Shown here one piece after another: positions 24,161 through 32,959 of a stretch of 64,000 bases of DNA. Each line of letters begins with the position of its first letter. The stretch's first letter is position 1. Source of the stretch: an uncultured Coriobacteriia bacterium (GTDB taxonomy: Bacteria > Actinomycetota > Coriobacteriia > Coriobacteriales > QAMH01); contig CAUHSG010000006.1 of NCBI GenBank assembly GCA_959608885.1, positions 30,363-94,362 on the forward strand, in the 5' to 3' direction. A model generated the notes under the pieces. That model was not told the origin of the DNA, did no database searches, and saw only the letters and a list, made by a program, of their open reading frames with translations. Made by a program: the position numbers and the translations under genes.

Positions 24161-24373
24161 CTACTCGTCTTCCTGCTGCTCTTCTAGCAGTTTTGCCCTG
24201 CGCATCTGGCAGATGACGACTGGCTTCCCCTCGCTAATGCGATACATGCGGCATCCGCAATTGCCATAGCCACTGCACGCACGACATGTGATTTCGTTGA
24301 GCGGTAACCCCCCTAGATCCTCTTGCGTTAACTCGAGGTTCTTTGGTTTAACGACAGACACGGCCACCCTCAA
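24161..24373 (-). CDS. Small cysteine-containing protein, unknown function
   Basis: Up to 70 residues from a TTG at 24373; a GTG at 24361 is a possible alternative and the true start is not settled. The middle holds CRACSGYGNCGCRMY, four cysteines in 12 residues, which suggests a metal or Fe-S site. The tail is charged (RRAKLLEEQQEDE). It lies between the zinc-ribbon gene and the MFS gene in the same direction. I do not recognise a family. Confidence 0.5.
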   Translation of the reverse strand: MRVAVSVVKPKNLELTQEDLGGLPLNEITCRACSGYGNCGCRMYRISEGKPVVICQMRRAKLLEEQQEDE

Positions 24374-24414
24374 TTCTCACGGGCAAAACTGCGTAAAAGC
24401 AAACAAAGAGGTGC

Positions 24415-24666
24415 TTACATACCAGGAGCCTTGGGAGCACCGGGAGCCGCGGGGGCACCAGGAGCACCAGGGGCAGCGGGAGCGCCAGGAGCGGCGGCAC
24501 CAGCGGGGCCACCAAGCTGATTCTGGAAATCAACCATATCCTGCTCGGTGAACTCGTACTTGCAGAACGGGCACTTCTTGAGAACGGTGTTGCCGATAAC
24601 GGGCAGCTTCTTGCCGCACGACGGGCAGTTGAGATCGATCTCTACACCTGCGGGCCTAAAACACAT
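24415..24666 (-). CDS. Small zinc-ribbon protein with Ala-Gly-Pro tail
   Basis: 83 residues starting MCFRPAGVEIDLNCPSCGKK. CPSCGKKLPVIGNTVLKKCPFC is a zinc-ribbon knuckle pair. The last about 35 residues are a low-complexity run of APG triplets (GAPAAPGAPGAPAAPGAPK). ATG 24666 has AAAGGAG at 6 nt. The function is unknown, though I have an impression that MCFRPA-start zinc ribbons recur in Coriobacteriia. It is expressed from a long leader (24667-24836). Confidence 0.75.
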   Translation of the reverse strand: MCFRPAGVEIDLNCPSCGKKLPVIGNTVLKKCPFCKYEFTEQDMVDFQNQLGGPAGAAAPGAPAAPGAPGAPAAPGAPKAPGM

Positions 24667-24848
24667 AGTCAACTCCTTTTCTTCTGTCCCGGACGGGACA
24701 TCCTACAATTCGCCAGCCAGCCTTCTAGACCGATGCCTGCCCGGTTGAGCAGGTGAGCTGCCTGACGAGACGGCATTTATCCCATCAAAGCGACGGGAGA
24801 CCCGCCCTGCGCCAAGAGAGACGTAAGGACGGCGACCTGCGGATTATA
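24667..24848 (-). promoter_or_regulatory. Promoter and about 170-nt structured leader of the zinc-ribbon gene
   Basis: A perfect -10 TATAAT (24843-24848, minus strand) predicts a start near 24836, giving an about 170-nt leader. On the RNA strand I see stems GCGGG/CCCGTCGC near 24795, TGCC/GGCA (about 24755-24772), CCTGC/GCAGG (about 24737-24752), and a last perfect hairpin TGTCCCGTCCGGGACA (24690-24705) just before the Shine-Dalgarno. The layout resembles a riboswitch or protein-binding leader, but I match it to no known class. Confidence 0.5.
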
Positions 24849-25012
24849 GGGAAAAAAGAACGCCGTGATGACTCACGTGCGTTGTTGTTTTCGATATCCT
24901 CCACAAAATCGCCATATAGGATAGCACACTGCATCGAGAATTGCTTTCGAGAAGCACTTTTTGCGCAAAAGGCGCGTGGGCCTATGCCGGAATATTAGAT
25001 GCCCATTTGGTG

Positions 25013-25018
25013 TACACT
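25013..25018 (+). promoter_or_regulatory. -10 box for the small membrane protein at 25059
   Basis: TACACT lies 40 bp before the GTG start; the -35 is weak. Between 24849 and 25012 I see no gene. Confidence 0.45.
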
Positions 25019-25058
25019 CTGGCCTACGATTCATTGCAGTCGCGAAAAGGAGCCACTG

Positions 25059-25376
25059 GTGGCGAAGTACAAGAACCATAAGACCAGCGTTATGCGAGAG
25101 GCCGCGAACAAGCGCGCCGAGTACCGCAAATGGCTCGTCCGCCTCATCGTGGGGCTCGCGATATGCCTCGTCGCCATCGGCGTGTACTACCTCATGGTCA
25201 TCAACTATGTCATCGAAAACGCGCCGGGTGTCACCTGGATCTTGGCTGCCATCGCGGCGATCTTCCTGGGATGGTTTGGCAACAAGTTCTCCAAGGCAAA
25301 TCGGGCCTATAACGCCTATCTTACCGAGCACGGCCTCACGAACGACGACGTCGTGAGTTTCCTCAAGAGCAATTAG
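25059..25376 (+). CDS. Small two-helix membrane protein
   Basis: 105 residues. The GTG at 25059 follows AAAAGGAG. The N-terminus is basic (KYKNHKTSVMREAANKRAEYRK). Two transmembrane helices (LIVGLAICLVAIGVYYLMVI and VTWILAAIAAIFLGWFG) follow, then a short cytoplasmic tail. No known family is recognised. Its 3' end overlaps the convergent larB stop by 14 bp. Confidence 0.75.
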   Translation: MAKYKNHKTSVMREAANKRAEYRKWLVRLIVGLAICLVAIGVYYLMVINYVIENAPGVTWILAAIAAIFLGWFGNKFSKANRAYNAYLTEHGLTNDDVVSFLKSN

Positions 25377-26076
25377 AAAAGCGCTCGGGCGGGCAATTGA
25401 CGCGATGCGCGATCTGGCCGGCTCCAAAGCCGTTGTCGATGTTGACCACCGATACGCCGCCGGCGCATGAATTGAGCATCGAGAGCAGCGCGGTAACGCC
25501 GCCAAAGCTCGCTCCATAACCCACGCTCGTGGGTACCCCCACAACCGGAACGTCGACGAGCCCTGCGATGAGCGAGGCCAAAGCCCCTTCCATGCCAGCG
25601 ACGACCACGATGGCGCGCGCACGGCGCAGGTCCTCCATGTGGGCAAGCGTGCGATGCACGCCCGCAACACCGACATCGGCAAGTAGCTGCACACGCGAGC
25701 CCATGACACGCGCCGTGAGTGCCGCCTCCTCGGCGATGGGGATATCGCTCGTGCCCGCACAGGCAACGAGCACCTGACCCTCGGCCCTGTTGGGGCAGGC
25801 CAATACCTTCTCGAGCGTATCTCCCTCGATAGGCTGCTCACGCCAGTCGACGAGCAGGAAACCCGAACGCTCGAAATAGCGGGCGTCGGAAATGGCCGTA
25901 CGCACGACCCGGGCCGCTTGCTCGCTCACGCGCGTTGCAATGGCGATATCGTGACACTCCAGCAATTGCCGCGCGATGCTGCAAATCTGCTCAGGGGTCT
26001 TGCTCGCCCCGTAAATGACCTCGGGAAAGCCACAGCGTTCAACACGGTCGTAGTCGAGGTTGGCGTAATCGCTCAT
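25363..26076 (-). CDS. larB: Nickel-pincer cofactor biosynthesis protein LarB
   Basis: 237 residues. It belongs to the PurE/AIR-carboxylase-related LarB family, which carboxylates nicotinic acid adenine dinucleotide in the first step of the nickel-pincer nucleotide pathway for lactate racemase-type enzymes. Family marks are FPEVIYGASKT, ACAGTSDIPIAEEA, DVGVAGVHR, VVAGMEGALAS, and VPTSVGYGASFGG with NSCAGGVSVVNIDNGFGAG. The partners larC and larE are not in the window. It follows the flavoprotein gene by 8 bp. Confidence 0.93.
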   Translation of the reverse strand: MSDYANLDYDRVERCGFPEVIYGASKTPEQICSIARQLLECHDIAIATRVSEQAARVVRTAISDARYFERSGFLLVDWREQPIEGDTLEKVLACPNRAEGQVLVACAGTSDIPIAEEAALTARVMGSRVQLLADVGVAGVHRTLAHMEDLRRARAIVVVAGMEGALASLIAGLVDVPVVGVPTSVGYGASFGGVTALLSMLNSCAGGVSVVNIDNGFGAGQIAHRVNCPPERFSNCS

Positions 26077-26084
26077 GCCGCCTC

Positions 26085-26669
26085 CTAGAGCTCGGCGCGG
26101 GCAAGCTCCTCGAGCGCCTCGGTCATGATGGCCTCGGGGTCATTCGTGATGATGTCGAGGCCCTCTGCCCGGAAGCAACGCACGTCCTCGATGCCGAAGT
26201 AGAGCTGGCACAGCGCCTTGACCTGATCGTAACCGTAATCCCAATCACCGCTGTAACCACCGACGGTCGTGACGTAATAGGCGCGCTTGCCGTTGCACAT
26301 ACCAGTGGGAACGCCCTCGGGACTATAGACGAAGGTCACGCCTTGGGCGCACAGCAGCTCGAAGTAGGTCTTGAGCATCGCGGGGAAGGAGAAGTCCCAA
26401 TACGGGGCTGCGAACACGACCTCATCGGCAGCGGCGAATTGCTTCGCGTAATCGAAGACGGGATGGCCGAAATCCCCGGCCTTTCCCCAGACCATGCGCT
26501 GATTGGAAAGCTCGCCCGTGAGAGGCTGCAAGTCCTTCTCATCCTCGAGGACGAGCGTCTCGATCTCGACATCCGGACCATTCAGACGCTCGAGCAACGC
26601 CTGGGCAAGACGTTCGGTGCGCGAGGTTTCGCGATTGACGCAGGAATCCACGTACAAGATCTTCTTCAT
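26085..26669 (-). CDS. NAD(P)H-dependent flavodoxin-fold oxidoreductase (azoreductase-like)
   Basis: 194 residues. The flavodoxin-like fold starts KKILYVDSCVNRETSRTERLAQALLE, the FMN phosphate-binding strand and helix. VFAAPYWDFSFPAMLKTYFELLC is typical of the NQO1/AzoR/MdaB group. It likely uses FMN and NAD(P)H to reduce quinones or similar acceptors. It sits between valS (23 bp) and larB (8 bp) in one operon. The exact substrate is unknown. Confidence 0.85.
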   Translation of the reverse strand: MKKILYVDSCVNRETSRTERLAQALLERLNGPDVEIETLVLEDEKDLQPLTGELSNQRMVWGKAGDFGHPVFDYAKQFAAADEVVFAAPYWDFSFPAMLKTYFELLCAQGVTFVYSPEGVPTGMCNGKRAYYVTTVGGYSGDWDYGYDQVKALCQLYFGIEDVRCFRAEGLDIITNDPEAIMTEALEELARAEL

Positions 26670-26692
26670 GGATACATCCTCCCTCAGGCGTA

Positions 26693-29380
26693 CTAGTTGG
26701 CAAGCTGGGCGTCGATGAGCTTGAGCTCCTGAACCAGAGCGGCATGCTCGGTCTTGACCTTCTCGACGGCTTCGGGCGCGGCCTTCTCGAGGAAGTTCTG
26801 GTTGCCGAGCTTCTTGTCGAGCTTCTCGAGCTCCTTCGTGGCCTTGGCGCGACGCGTCTCGAGGCGCTTCTTCTCCTCGGCAAAGTCGACGAGTCCCGAC
26901 AGTGCGGTGAACACCTCGATGTCGCCCACGAAATCGATGCCGCTTTCGGCGGGACGGGAGGCATCGTGCTCGAGGATGTCAAGATCCGAGAGCTTGGCGA
27001 GCGCGACGATGAGATCCTTCTGCTGCTCAATAAGCGTACGCTTGGCACGAGCATCCTCATCGTCGGCCGCAAAGCGCAACGAGACGGCAAGCTCCTGACG
27101 CGGACTTATACCATAGGCCGCACGCGTCGCACGCACCGAGGTGACGAGCTGCACGACAAGCTGAATGGCCTGCTCGGCATCATCGTCAATCCAGCATGAG
27201 AGATCGCCGGCATCGGGCCAGGACGCGACCATGAGCGCGGGGGCATCGTCCTCGACGGGCAAGTACTCCCAGATGGCCTCGGTGACGAACGGCATGACGG
27301 GATGCAGCAAGCGCAGGGCACTGTCGAGCACGAAGACGAGATTGCGCTGGGCGATCAGACGACCTTCGCCCTCCTGCGCCAGGCGCGCCTTGCAGAGCTC
27401 GATGTACCAATCGCAGAACTCGTTCCAGAAAAACGCGTAGAGCTCGCGGGCCACATCGCCAAAGCGATACTCCTCGATGCCGGACGTGACGGATGCCGTG
27501 AGCTTGGCGAGGCGCGAGAGAATCCACGCGTCGGCCGCGGTCGAAGCCTGCGGCTCGCCCGGCTCGTAGCCATCCATGTTGAGCATCACGAAGCGCGCGG
27601 CGTTCCAGATCTTGGTGACGAAGGAACGGGCCGCCTCGGTACGCGGCGAGTCGATGAGCTCGTGTGTCTTCTTGTCGATGTTGGCATCGAACTTGACGTC
27701 CTGGTTATTGGTGACGAGCGTGAGCAGATTGAAGCGCATCGCGTCGGCACCGTACATGGAGATGAGGTCCATGGGATCGACCCCGTTGCCCTTGGACTTG
27801 GACATGCGGCTGCCGTCCTTGGCCAGGATGGTGGCGTAGATGAAGACGTCCTCGAAGGGAATCTCGCCGACGAAGTACAACGAGCTCATGATCATGCGGG
27901 CAACCCACAGCGCGATGATGTCGCGCGCCGTCACGAGCACCTTAGTGGGATGATGGCCGACGAGTTCTTCGGGGTGGTCGGGCCAACCTTGCGTGGCAAA
28001 GGTCCACAGCTGGCTCGAGAACCACGTGTCGAGCACGTCCTCCTCCTGGTGTACCGCATGGCTGCCACACACGGGGCACACGTCGGTATCCTCCATGAGC
28101 GCATCCTCCCAGCCGCAATCGGCACAATGGAAGACGGGAATGCGATGGCCCCACCAGAGCTGGCGCGAGATGCACCAGTCCTTGAGATTCTCCATCCAGG
28201 TCATGTAGGTCTGCGTCCAGCGACTCGGATGGAAGGTGACCTGTCCATCGGCGACGACGTCGGTCGCCGGGCCCTTGAGCTTGTCGACGGCGACGAACCA
28301 CTGCTCGGACAGCCACGGCTCGAGCGTCGAATCGCAACGGTAGCAGTGCATGACAGAGTGCTCGTGGTCATCCACGTGATCGAGCAGGTCATGCTCCTCG
28401 AACCACGCGACGACGGCCTCGCGGCACTGGTCACGATCCATACCGGTGAACTCGCCGTAGCCATCGACGACGATGGCGTGCTCGTCGAATATATTGATCT
28501 GAGGCAGGTCGTGTGCCTGGCCCATCGCATAGTCGTTGGGATCGTGTGCGGGCGTGACCTTGACGAAGCCCGTACCGAAACCCGCATCCACATGCCAGTC
28601 GGAGAAGATCGGAATCTCGCGATCGACGATGGGAAGCTTGACCATCTTGCCGACGAACTTCTGTTTGTCGGGATCGTCGGGCGACACGGCAATACCCGTA
28701 TCGCCAAGCATGGTCTCGGGGCGCGTCGTGGCCACCGTGATGTACTCAACTCCATCGACCGGCTCGGCAAGTGGGTAGCGCAGATGCCACAGATGGCCCT
28801 TCTCGTCCTGGTACTCGGCCTCGTCGTCGGAGATGGCGGTCGTGCAGCTCGGACACCAGTTGACGATGCGCTTGCCACGATAGATGAGGTTGTCGTGGTA
28901 CCAGTCGCAGAAGACCTTGCGCACGGCCTTCGCGTACTCCGGCGACATCGTGAACTTCTCATCGTCGAAGTCGATGGAGCAGCCCATGCGCTTGATCTGC
29001 TCGACGATGATGCCACCGTACTCGTCACGCCACTTCTGGCATTCCTCGAGAAACGCCTCGCGCCCAATCTCGAGACGCGAGACACCTTCGCTCTTGAGCT
29101 TCTTGTCGACCTTGGTCTGCGTGGCGATGCCCGCGTGGTCGGTACCCAAAATCCAGCGCGTGGAATAGCCGTTCATGCGGCTATAGCGAATATAGGTGTC
29201 CTGGATCGTGTCATCGAGCGCATGACCCATGTGCAGCATGCCCGTCACGTTGGGTGGCGGAATGACGACCGTGCGATCGCCCTCCCCCTTCGAGCGCGCA
29301 TAGTACTTGCCATCCAGCCATTTCTGGAGCATGCGCTCCTCGACGCTCGACACGTCGTAGGTCTTGGGCATCTCAGGCAT
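26693..29380 (-). CDS. valS: Valyl-tRNA synthetase
   Basis: 895 residues, full length. Class I motifs are PNVTGMLHMGHA (HIGH equivalent) and GSRMSKSKGNGVDP (KMSKS). The editing domain is present in the CP1 insertion (ATTRPETMLGDT). There are zinc-ligand-like cysteines CADCGWEDALMEDTDVCPVC. The C-terminal about 65 residues are a coiled coil (EEKKRLETRRAKATKELEKL), the usual ValRS tRNA-binding arm. It is 33 bp downstream of clpX and followed by the flavoprotein and larB. Confidence 0.97.
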   Translation of the reverse strand: MPEMPKTYDVSSVEERMLQKWLDGKYYARSKGEGDRTVVIPPPNVTGMLHMGHALDDTIQDTYIRYSRMNGYSTRWILGTDHAGIATQTKVDKKLKSEGVSRLEIGREAFLEECQKWRDEYGGIIVEQIKRMGCSIDFDDEKFTMSPEYAKAVRKVFCDWYHDNLIYRGKRIVNWCPSCTTAISDDEAEYQDEKGHLWHLRYPLAEPVDGVEYITVATTRPETMLGDTGIAVSPDDPDKQKFVGKMVKLPIVDREIPIFSDWHVDAGFGTGFVKVTPAHDPNDYAMGQAHDLPQINIFDEHAIVVDGYGEFTGMDRDQCREAVVAWFEEHDLLDHVDDHEHSVMHCYRCDSTLEPWLSEQWFVAVDKLKGPATDVVADGQVTFHPSRWTQTYMTWMENLKDWCISRQLWWGHRIPVFHCADCGWEDALMEDTDVCPVCGSHAVHQEEDVLDTWFSSQLWTFATQGWPDHPEELVGHHPTKVLVTARDIIALWVARMIMSSLYFVGEIPFEDVFIYATILAKDGSRMSKSKGNGVDPMDLISMYGADAMRFNLLTLVTNNQDVKFDANIDKKTHELIDSPRTEAARSFVTKIWNAARFVMLNMDGYEPGEPQASTAADAWILSRLAKLTASVTSGIEEYRFGDVARELYAFFWNEFCDWYIELCKARLAQEGEGRLIAQRNLVFVLDSALRLLHPVMPFVTEAIWEYLPVEDDAPALMVASWPDAGDLSCWIDDDAEQAIQLVVQLVTSVRATRAAYGISPRQELAVSLRFAADDEDARAKRTLIEQQKDLIVALAKLSDLDILEHDASRPAESGIDFVGDIEVFTALSGLVDFAEEKKRLETRRAKATKELEKLDKKLGNQNFLEKAAPEAVEKVKTEHAALVQELKLIDAQLAN

Positions 29381-29413
29381 GTTCGTATCCTTTTTTCTCG
29401 AAACTTTGAATCT

Positions 29414-30712
29414 CTACGCGACGAACTGGTCGCGCTCGCGACCAATCACGACCGGCTCGATATCGCCTTTCACGCACTCTTCCGTAACGATGACCTTGGT
29501 AATGTCATCGGAACTGGGGAGCACGTACATCGTCTCCTGAAGCACGCTCTCGCAAATGGAACGCAGGCCACGGGCTCCGGTGCCACGCTCGATCGCAAGC
29601 TTGGCGATAGCGTGCAAAGCGCCTTCCTCGAAGGCGAGCTCGACGTTATCGAAACCGAACATACGCTGGTACTGCTTGACGAGCGCGTTCTTGGGCTCGG
29701 TCAAGATGCGCACGAGGTCGTCCTCGTCGAGCTCCTGCACCGAGGAGATGACGGGGATACGACCCACAAATTCGGGAATGAGGCCGAAGCTGTTGAGATC
29801 TTCGGGGAGCACCTGCTTGAGCAGCTCGGTGGACTCCTCCGCTTCAGATTTGCCAACTTCGGAATTGAAGCCCACGCCACGCTTGCCGATACGCTCGCCG
29901 ATGATCTTGTCGAGACCGACGAAAGCGCCGCCCAAGATAAAGAGTATGTTGGTGGTGTCGATATGGATGAGCTCCTGCTGGGGATGCTTGCGCCCACCGG
30001 TAGGCGGAACGGCGGCATCGGTGCCCTCGATAATCTTGAGAAGTGCCTGCTGTACGCCCTCGCCGGAGACATCGCGCGTGATGGAAAGGTTCTCGGCCTT
30101 GCGGGCGATCTTGTCGATTTCGTCGATGTAGACGATGCCCACCTGAGCGCGATCAACATCGTTATCGGAAGCGGTGATGAGCTTGAGCAGGATGTTCTCA
30201 ACATCCTCGCCCACGTAGCCGGCCTCGGTCAAAGCCGTGGCGTCGGCGATGGCGAAGGGCACGTCGAGAATGCGCGCGAGCGTCTGGGCCAGCAGCGTCT
30301 TGCCGCAGCCCGTGGGACCGAGCAGCAAGATGTTGCTCTTGGCGAGTTCGACCTCGTCGTCCTCGGTACCCAGGCCCAGGGCAACGCGCTTGTAATGGTT
30401 GTAGACTGCAACGGCCAGCGCCTTCTTGGCGTCTTCCTGGCCGATGACATATTGCGAAAGCTCGGCGTGAATCTCGATGGGTGTGGGCAGGGTCTCGAGC
30501 GTAATGAGGCCCTCAGTGCGGCCGGTCGCAGCCGGCAGGCTCTCACCCTGCGTAGCGACATCCTCTTCCTCGATGATATCGGTGCAGAGATTAACGCACT
30601 CGTTGCAGATGTAGACGCCCTCACCGGCGATGAGCTTGTCTACCTCGTTTTGGGTCTTGCCGCAAAACGAGCAGCGCAACTTACCGTCAAACCCATGTGG
30701 TCCATCAGCCAT
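29414..30712 (-). CDS. clpX: ATP-dependent Clp protease ATP-binding subunit ClpX
   Basis: 432 residues. It has an N-terminal C4 zinc-binding dimerisation domain (CSFCGKTQNEVDKLIAGEGVYICNEC), Walker A GPTGCGKT, Walker B YIDEIDK, the pore loop GYVGEDVE, and the ClpP-docking IGF-like loop region. It unfolds substrates and feeds them into ClpP. It lies 4 bp after the clpP stop. Confidence 0.97.
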   Translation of the reverse strand: MADGPHGFDGKLRCSFCGKTQNEVDKLIAGEGVYICNECVNLCTDIIEEEDVATQGESLPAATGRTEGLITLETLPTPIEIHAELSQYVIGQEDAKKALAVAVYNHYKRVALGLGTEDDEVELAKSNILLLGPTGCGKTLLAQTLARILDVPFAIADATALTEAGYVGEDVENILLKLITASDNDVDRAQVGIVYIDEIDKIARKAENLSITRDVSGEGVQQALLKIIEGTDAAVPPTGGRKHPQQELIHIDTTNILFILGGAFVGLDKIIGERIGKRGVGFNSEVGKSEAEESTELLKQVLPEDLNSFGLIPEFVGRIPVISSVQELDEDDLVRILTEPKNALVKQYQRMFGFDNVELAFEEGALHAIAKLAIERGTGARGLRSICESVLQETMYVLPSSDDITKVIVTEECVKGDIEPVVIGRERDQFVA

Positions 30713-30716
30713 GTGC

Positions 30717-31358
30717 CTAGTCCTTCTTCAGCTCTTCGTCCAGCTTGGCGGCAGCACGGGACTTGACGACATCATCAACCAAGCCGTATGCCTTGGCTTC
30801 CACAGCCGACATGAAGTTATCCTTCTCGGTGTCCTCGCGAATGGTCTCGATGGGCTGACCCGTATGGACGGAGAGAATCTCGTTGAGCTGTTCGCGCGTC
30901 TTGCGCATGAACTCGGCCATGATCTGGATATCGGTTTCCTTGCCCTGCGCGCCACCGGACGGTTGGTGAATCATGATGGTGGAATTGGGCAGCGCGAAAC
31001 GCTTGCCAGGCGCACCCGCCGCCAGCAGCACGGCGCCCATGGAAGCCGCCATGCCGATGCAGATGGTGCTCACGTCGGGCTTGATGTACTGCATCGTATC
31101 GTAAATGGCCAGGCCGGCACTCACCGAACCGCCCGGCGAATTGATGTAGAGCGAGATGTCCTTGTCCGGATCGGCGCTCTCGAGGTGAAGGAGCTGCGCG
31201 ATGACGGTATTTGCCGACGCATCGGTAACCTCTTCGCCGAGGAAGATGACGCGATCGTTGAGCAAACGCGAATAGATGTCGTAGCTGCGCTCGCCACGCG
31301 GCGACTGTTCCACGACGTAGGGGATAAGCGTGTCAGTTGTGGGCTGAATGATGTTCAT
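30717..31358 (-). CDS. clpP: ATP-dependent Clp protease proteolytic subunit ClpP
   Basis: 213 residues. The serine protease has nucleophile GMAASMGAVLLAAG, histidine in TIMIHQPSGGAQG, and the following aspartate in TEKDNFMSA. It forms the tetradecameric chamber with ClpX. The ATG at 31358 has AGGAAGAG upstream. A longer in-frame start at 31400 lacks one. Confidence 0.97.
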   Translation of the reverse strand: MNIIQPTTDTLIPYVVEQSPRGERSYDIYSRLLNDRVIFLGEEVTDASANTVIAQLLHLESADPDKDISLYINSPGGSVSAGLAIYDTMQYIKPDVSTICIGMAASMGAVLLAAGAPGKRFALPNSTIMIHQPSGGAQGKETDIQIMAEFMRKTREQLNEILSVHTGQPIETIREDTEKDNFMSAVEAKAYGLVDDVVKSRAAAKLDEELKKD

Positions 31359-31412
31359 GTCTCTTCCTAACTGCTTCGTGCGAATGCTCGGTGGCAGCAT
31401 CGCGACTTTCGT

Positions 31413-32708
31413 CTAGTCTTCTGCCTTGTCACCCGCGCCGTTGTCGATGGTAACGACAGCGTTGTCCACCAACCATTTGGTGGCACGCTGACGACGGATA
31501 GCCTCGCGGATGATAGACATGCGGCCAGCATCCTCCCACGCCTTGCGCGTGGCTACGGGATTGTTGGCAACGCTGAACTCCTTGTCGATGTCCTCTTCGG
31601 TGATTTCCATGCCGAGGTGCTCGAACAGCGCATCGAGGGCGAGGCACTCTTGCGCCTCTTCGCGTGCCTGCTGCTCGAGATCCTCCCTGAACTGCTCGCC
31701 CGTGATGCCACGGCTCGAGAGGAATTGGTCAAACGTGGTGCCCTGCTCCTGCAGGCTGTTGAAGAAGTCGCGCAGGATGTTCTCGCGGGTGAAGTCGAGG
31801 TAGGCCTCGGGAATATCGTCCTTGATGCGGTGCGAGAGCTCGACCACACAGCGGCTCTCCTTGAGGCGCGGCAGCTGCTCGGCCTTGGTGTTGGCGATTT
31901 CGGTCTTGAGCTGCTCGACGAGCTCGTCGTACGTGTCAAAGCCGACCTTCTTGGCGAAGTCGTCATCAAGCTCGGGCGTATTCTTCTCGCGAACTTCCTT
32001 GACGGTAGCCGTCGTGTGGATGGTCTTGCCGGCGAGATCGGTATCGAAGTCCGTCGTGAAGTCGAACTCCTTCTCGTCGCCAGCCTTCATGCCGACGAAC
32101 TGCTCGGTGAGCTCCTGCGGCATCATCGGACCGCCGATCTCGACGAGGCGGCTCTCGTTCGTGAGGCTGTCAACAGGCGCACCATCGGCGGTGGAGACGA
32201 GCTTGACCATCACGAAATCGCCGGTCTTGGCGGCACGATCGACCGTCTCGAAATCGTTGTAGTAATCCTGTAGCGCATGGAGCTGAATGTCAACGTCTTC
32301 CTGGGTAGCCTCCTCGGAGGGCATCTTGATCTCGACGGGATCGTAGGAATCAAGCTCGACGCTCGGCTTGATATCGCCATACAGCGAGAAGGTGTAATCC
32401 TCGCCATCAACGACAAAGGGATTGTCGTCGGAAGCGGGCTCGCCGATGAAGATGATGTCCTGCTCGTCGATGGCCAACGGAGCCACATCATTAATCAGGT
32501 CCGAGGTGATCTGCGCGTAGACGGCATCGTGACCGCCAAAGTTCTGCTCGATGACCTTACGCGGCGCCTTGCCCGCGCGAAAGCCCGGAATGCGCGTCTT
32601 CGAAAAGCCCTTGAATGCCTTGTCGATATGCTTCTTGACCTCGTCTGCGGTCATGTGAACGGCGACCTGCGTCTTGCCGTCCTCGCGGATGCTCGTGCTG
32701 ACTTCCAA
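31413..32708 (-). CDS. tig: Trigger factor
   Basis: 431 residues. It is the ribosome-bound chaperone with an N-terminal ribosome-docking domain containing the signature FSKTRIPGFRAGKAPRKVI, a central FKBP isomerase domain (AKTGDFVMVKLVST...FVGMKAGDEKEFDF), and a C-terminal helical chaperone domain. The TTG at 32708 is the start because GGAGGAACG lies just upstream and the protein then begins like other trigger factors (LEVSTSIREDGKTQVAVHM). Longer frames run back through the tRNA and are not real. It heads tig-clpP-clpX-valS. Confidence 0.95.
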   Translation of the reverse strand: MEVSTSIREDGKTQVAVHMTADEVKKHIDKAFKGFSKTRIPGFRAGKAPRKVIEQNFGGHDAVYAQITSDLINDVAPLAIDEQDIIFIGEPASDDNPFVVDGEDYTFSLYGDIKPSVELDSYDPVEIKMPSEEATQEDVDIQLHALQDYYNDFETVDRAAKTGDFVMVKLVSTADGAPVDSLTNESRLVEIGGPMMPQELTEQFVGMKAGDEKEFDFTTDFDTDLAGKTIHTTATVKEVREKNTPELDDDFAKKVGFDTYDELVEQLKTEIANTKAEQLPRLKESRCVVELSHRIKDDIPEAYLDFTRENILRDFFNSLQEQGTTFDQFLSSRGITGEQFREDLEQQAREEAQECLALDALFEHLGMEITEEDIDKEFSVANNPVATRKAWEDAGRMSIIREAIRRQRATKWLVDNAVVTIDNGAGDKAED

Positions 32709-32770
32709 CGTTCCTCCAAAACTCTCGCCTGCAAAAAGGCGCTCGAAATGCGCCTCGGCGCTTCGGTCTA

Positions 32771-32855
32771 TGGTGCGGGCGAAAGGACTCGAACCTTCAC
32801 GGGTCTCCCCACTGGAACCTAAATCCAGCGCGTCTGCCAGTTCCGCCACGCCCGC
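32771..32855 (-). tRNA. tRNA-Leu, anticodon TAG
   Basis: A class II tRNA of 85 nt with encoded CCA. The acceptor GCGGGCG pairs with CGCCCGC. The anticodon stem CTGGA/TCCAG closes the loop TTTAGGT with anticodon TAG. The variable arm is TGGGGAGACCC. It is 62 bp ahead of tig on the same strand and shares its promoter region. Confidence 0.97.
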
Positions 32856-32889
32856 GCACGTCATGCGCCAAAACGCACGACAATGGAGC

Positions 32890-32895
32890 ATTGTA
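32890..32895 (-). promoter_or_regulatory. -10 box for tRNA-Leu (and perhaps tig)
   Basis: TACAAT lies 34 bp before the mature tRNA 5' end; the -35 is unclear. Confidence 0.5.
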
Positions 32896-32904
32896 CCCCA
32901 GTTC

Positions 32905-32935
32905 ACAAATGCGCGCCGTTCCGTAGCGCATTTGT
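32905..32935 (-). terminator. Hairpin after the DUF47 gene
   Basis: ACAAATGCGC (32905-32914) pairs perfectly with GCGCATTTGT (32926-32935) around an 11-nt loop, 24 bp past the DUF47 stop. The end of the stem gives a T-rich 3' flank (ATTTGT). Confidence 0.65.
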
Positions 32936-32959
32936 CATCAATTGATATGTGCCTTGTTT

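Noticed and set aside
24667..24836. Cobalamin or other known riboswitch in the zinc-ribbon leader
   Set aside because: No B12 box or other class-defining consensus could be aligned; kept as an unassigned structured leader.
27302..30766. An open frame of 1154 codons on the plus strand, antisense to valS and clpX
   Set aside because: It mirrors two unmistakable genes. In GC-rich coding DNA the complementary frame often lacks stops, and its translation has no domain and no ribosome binding site.
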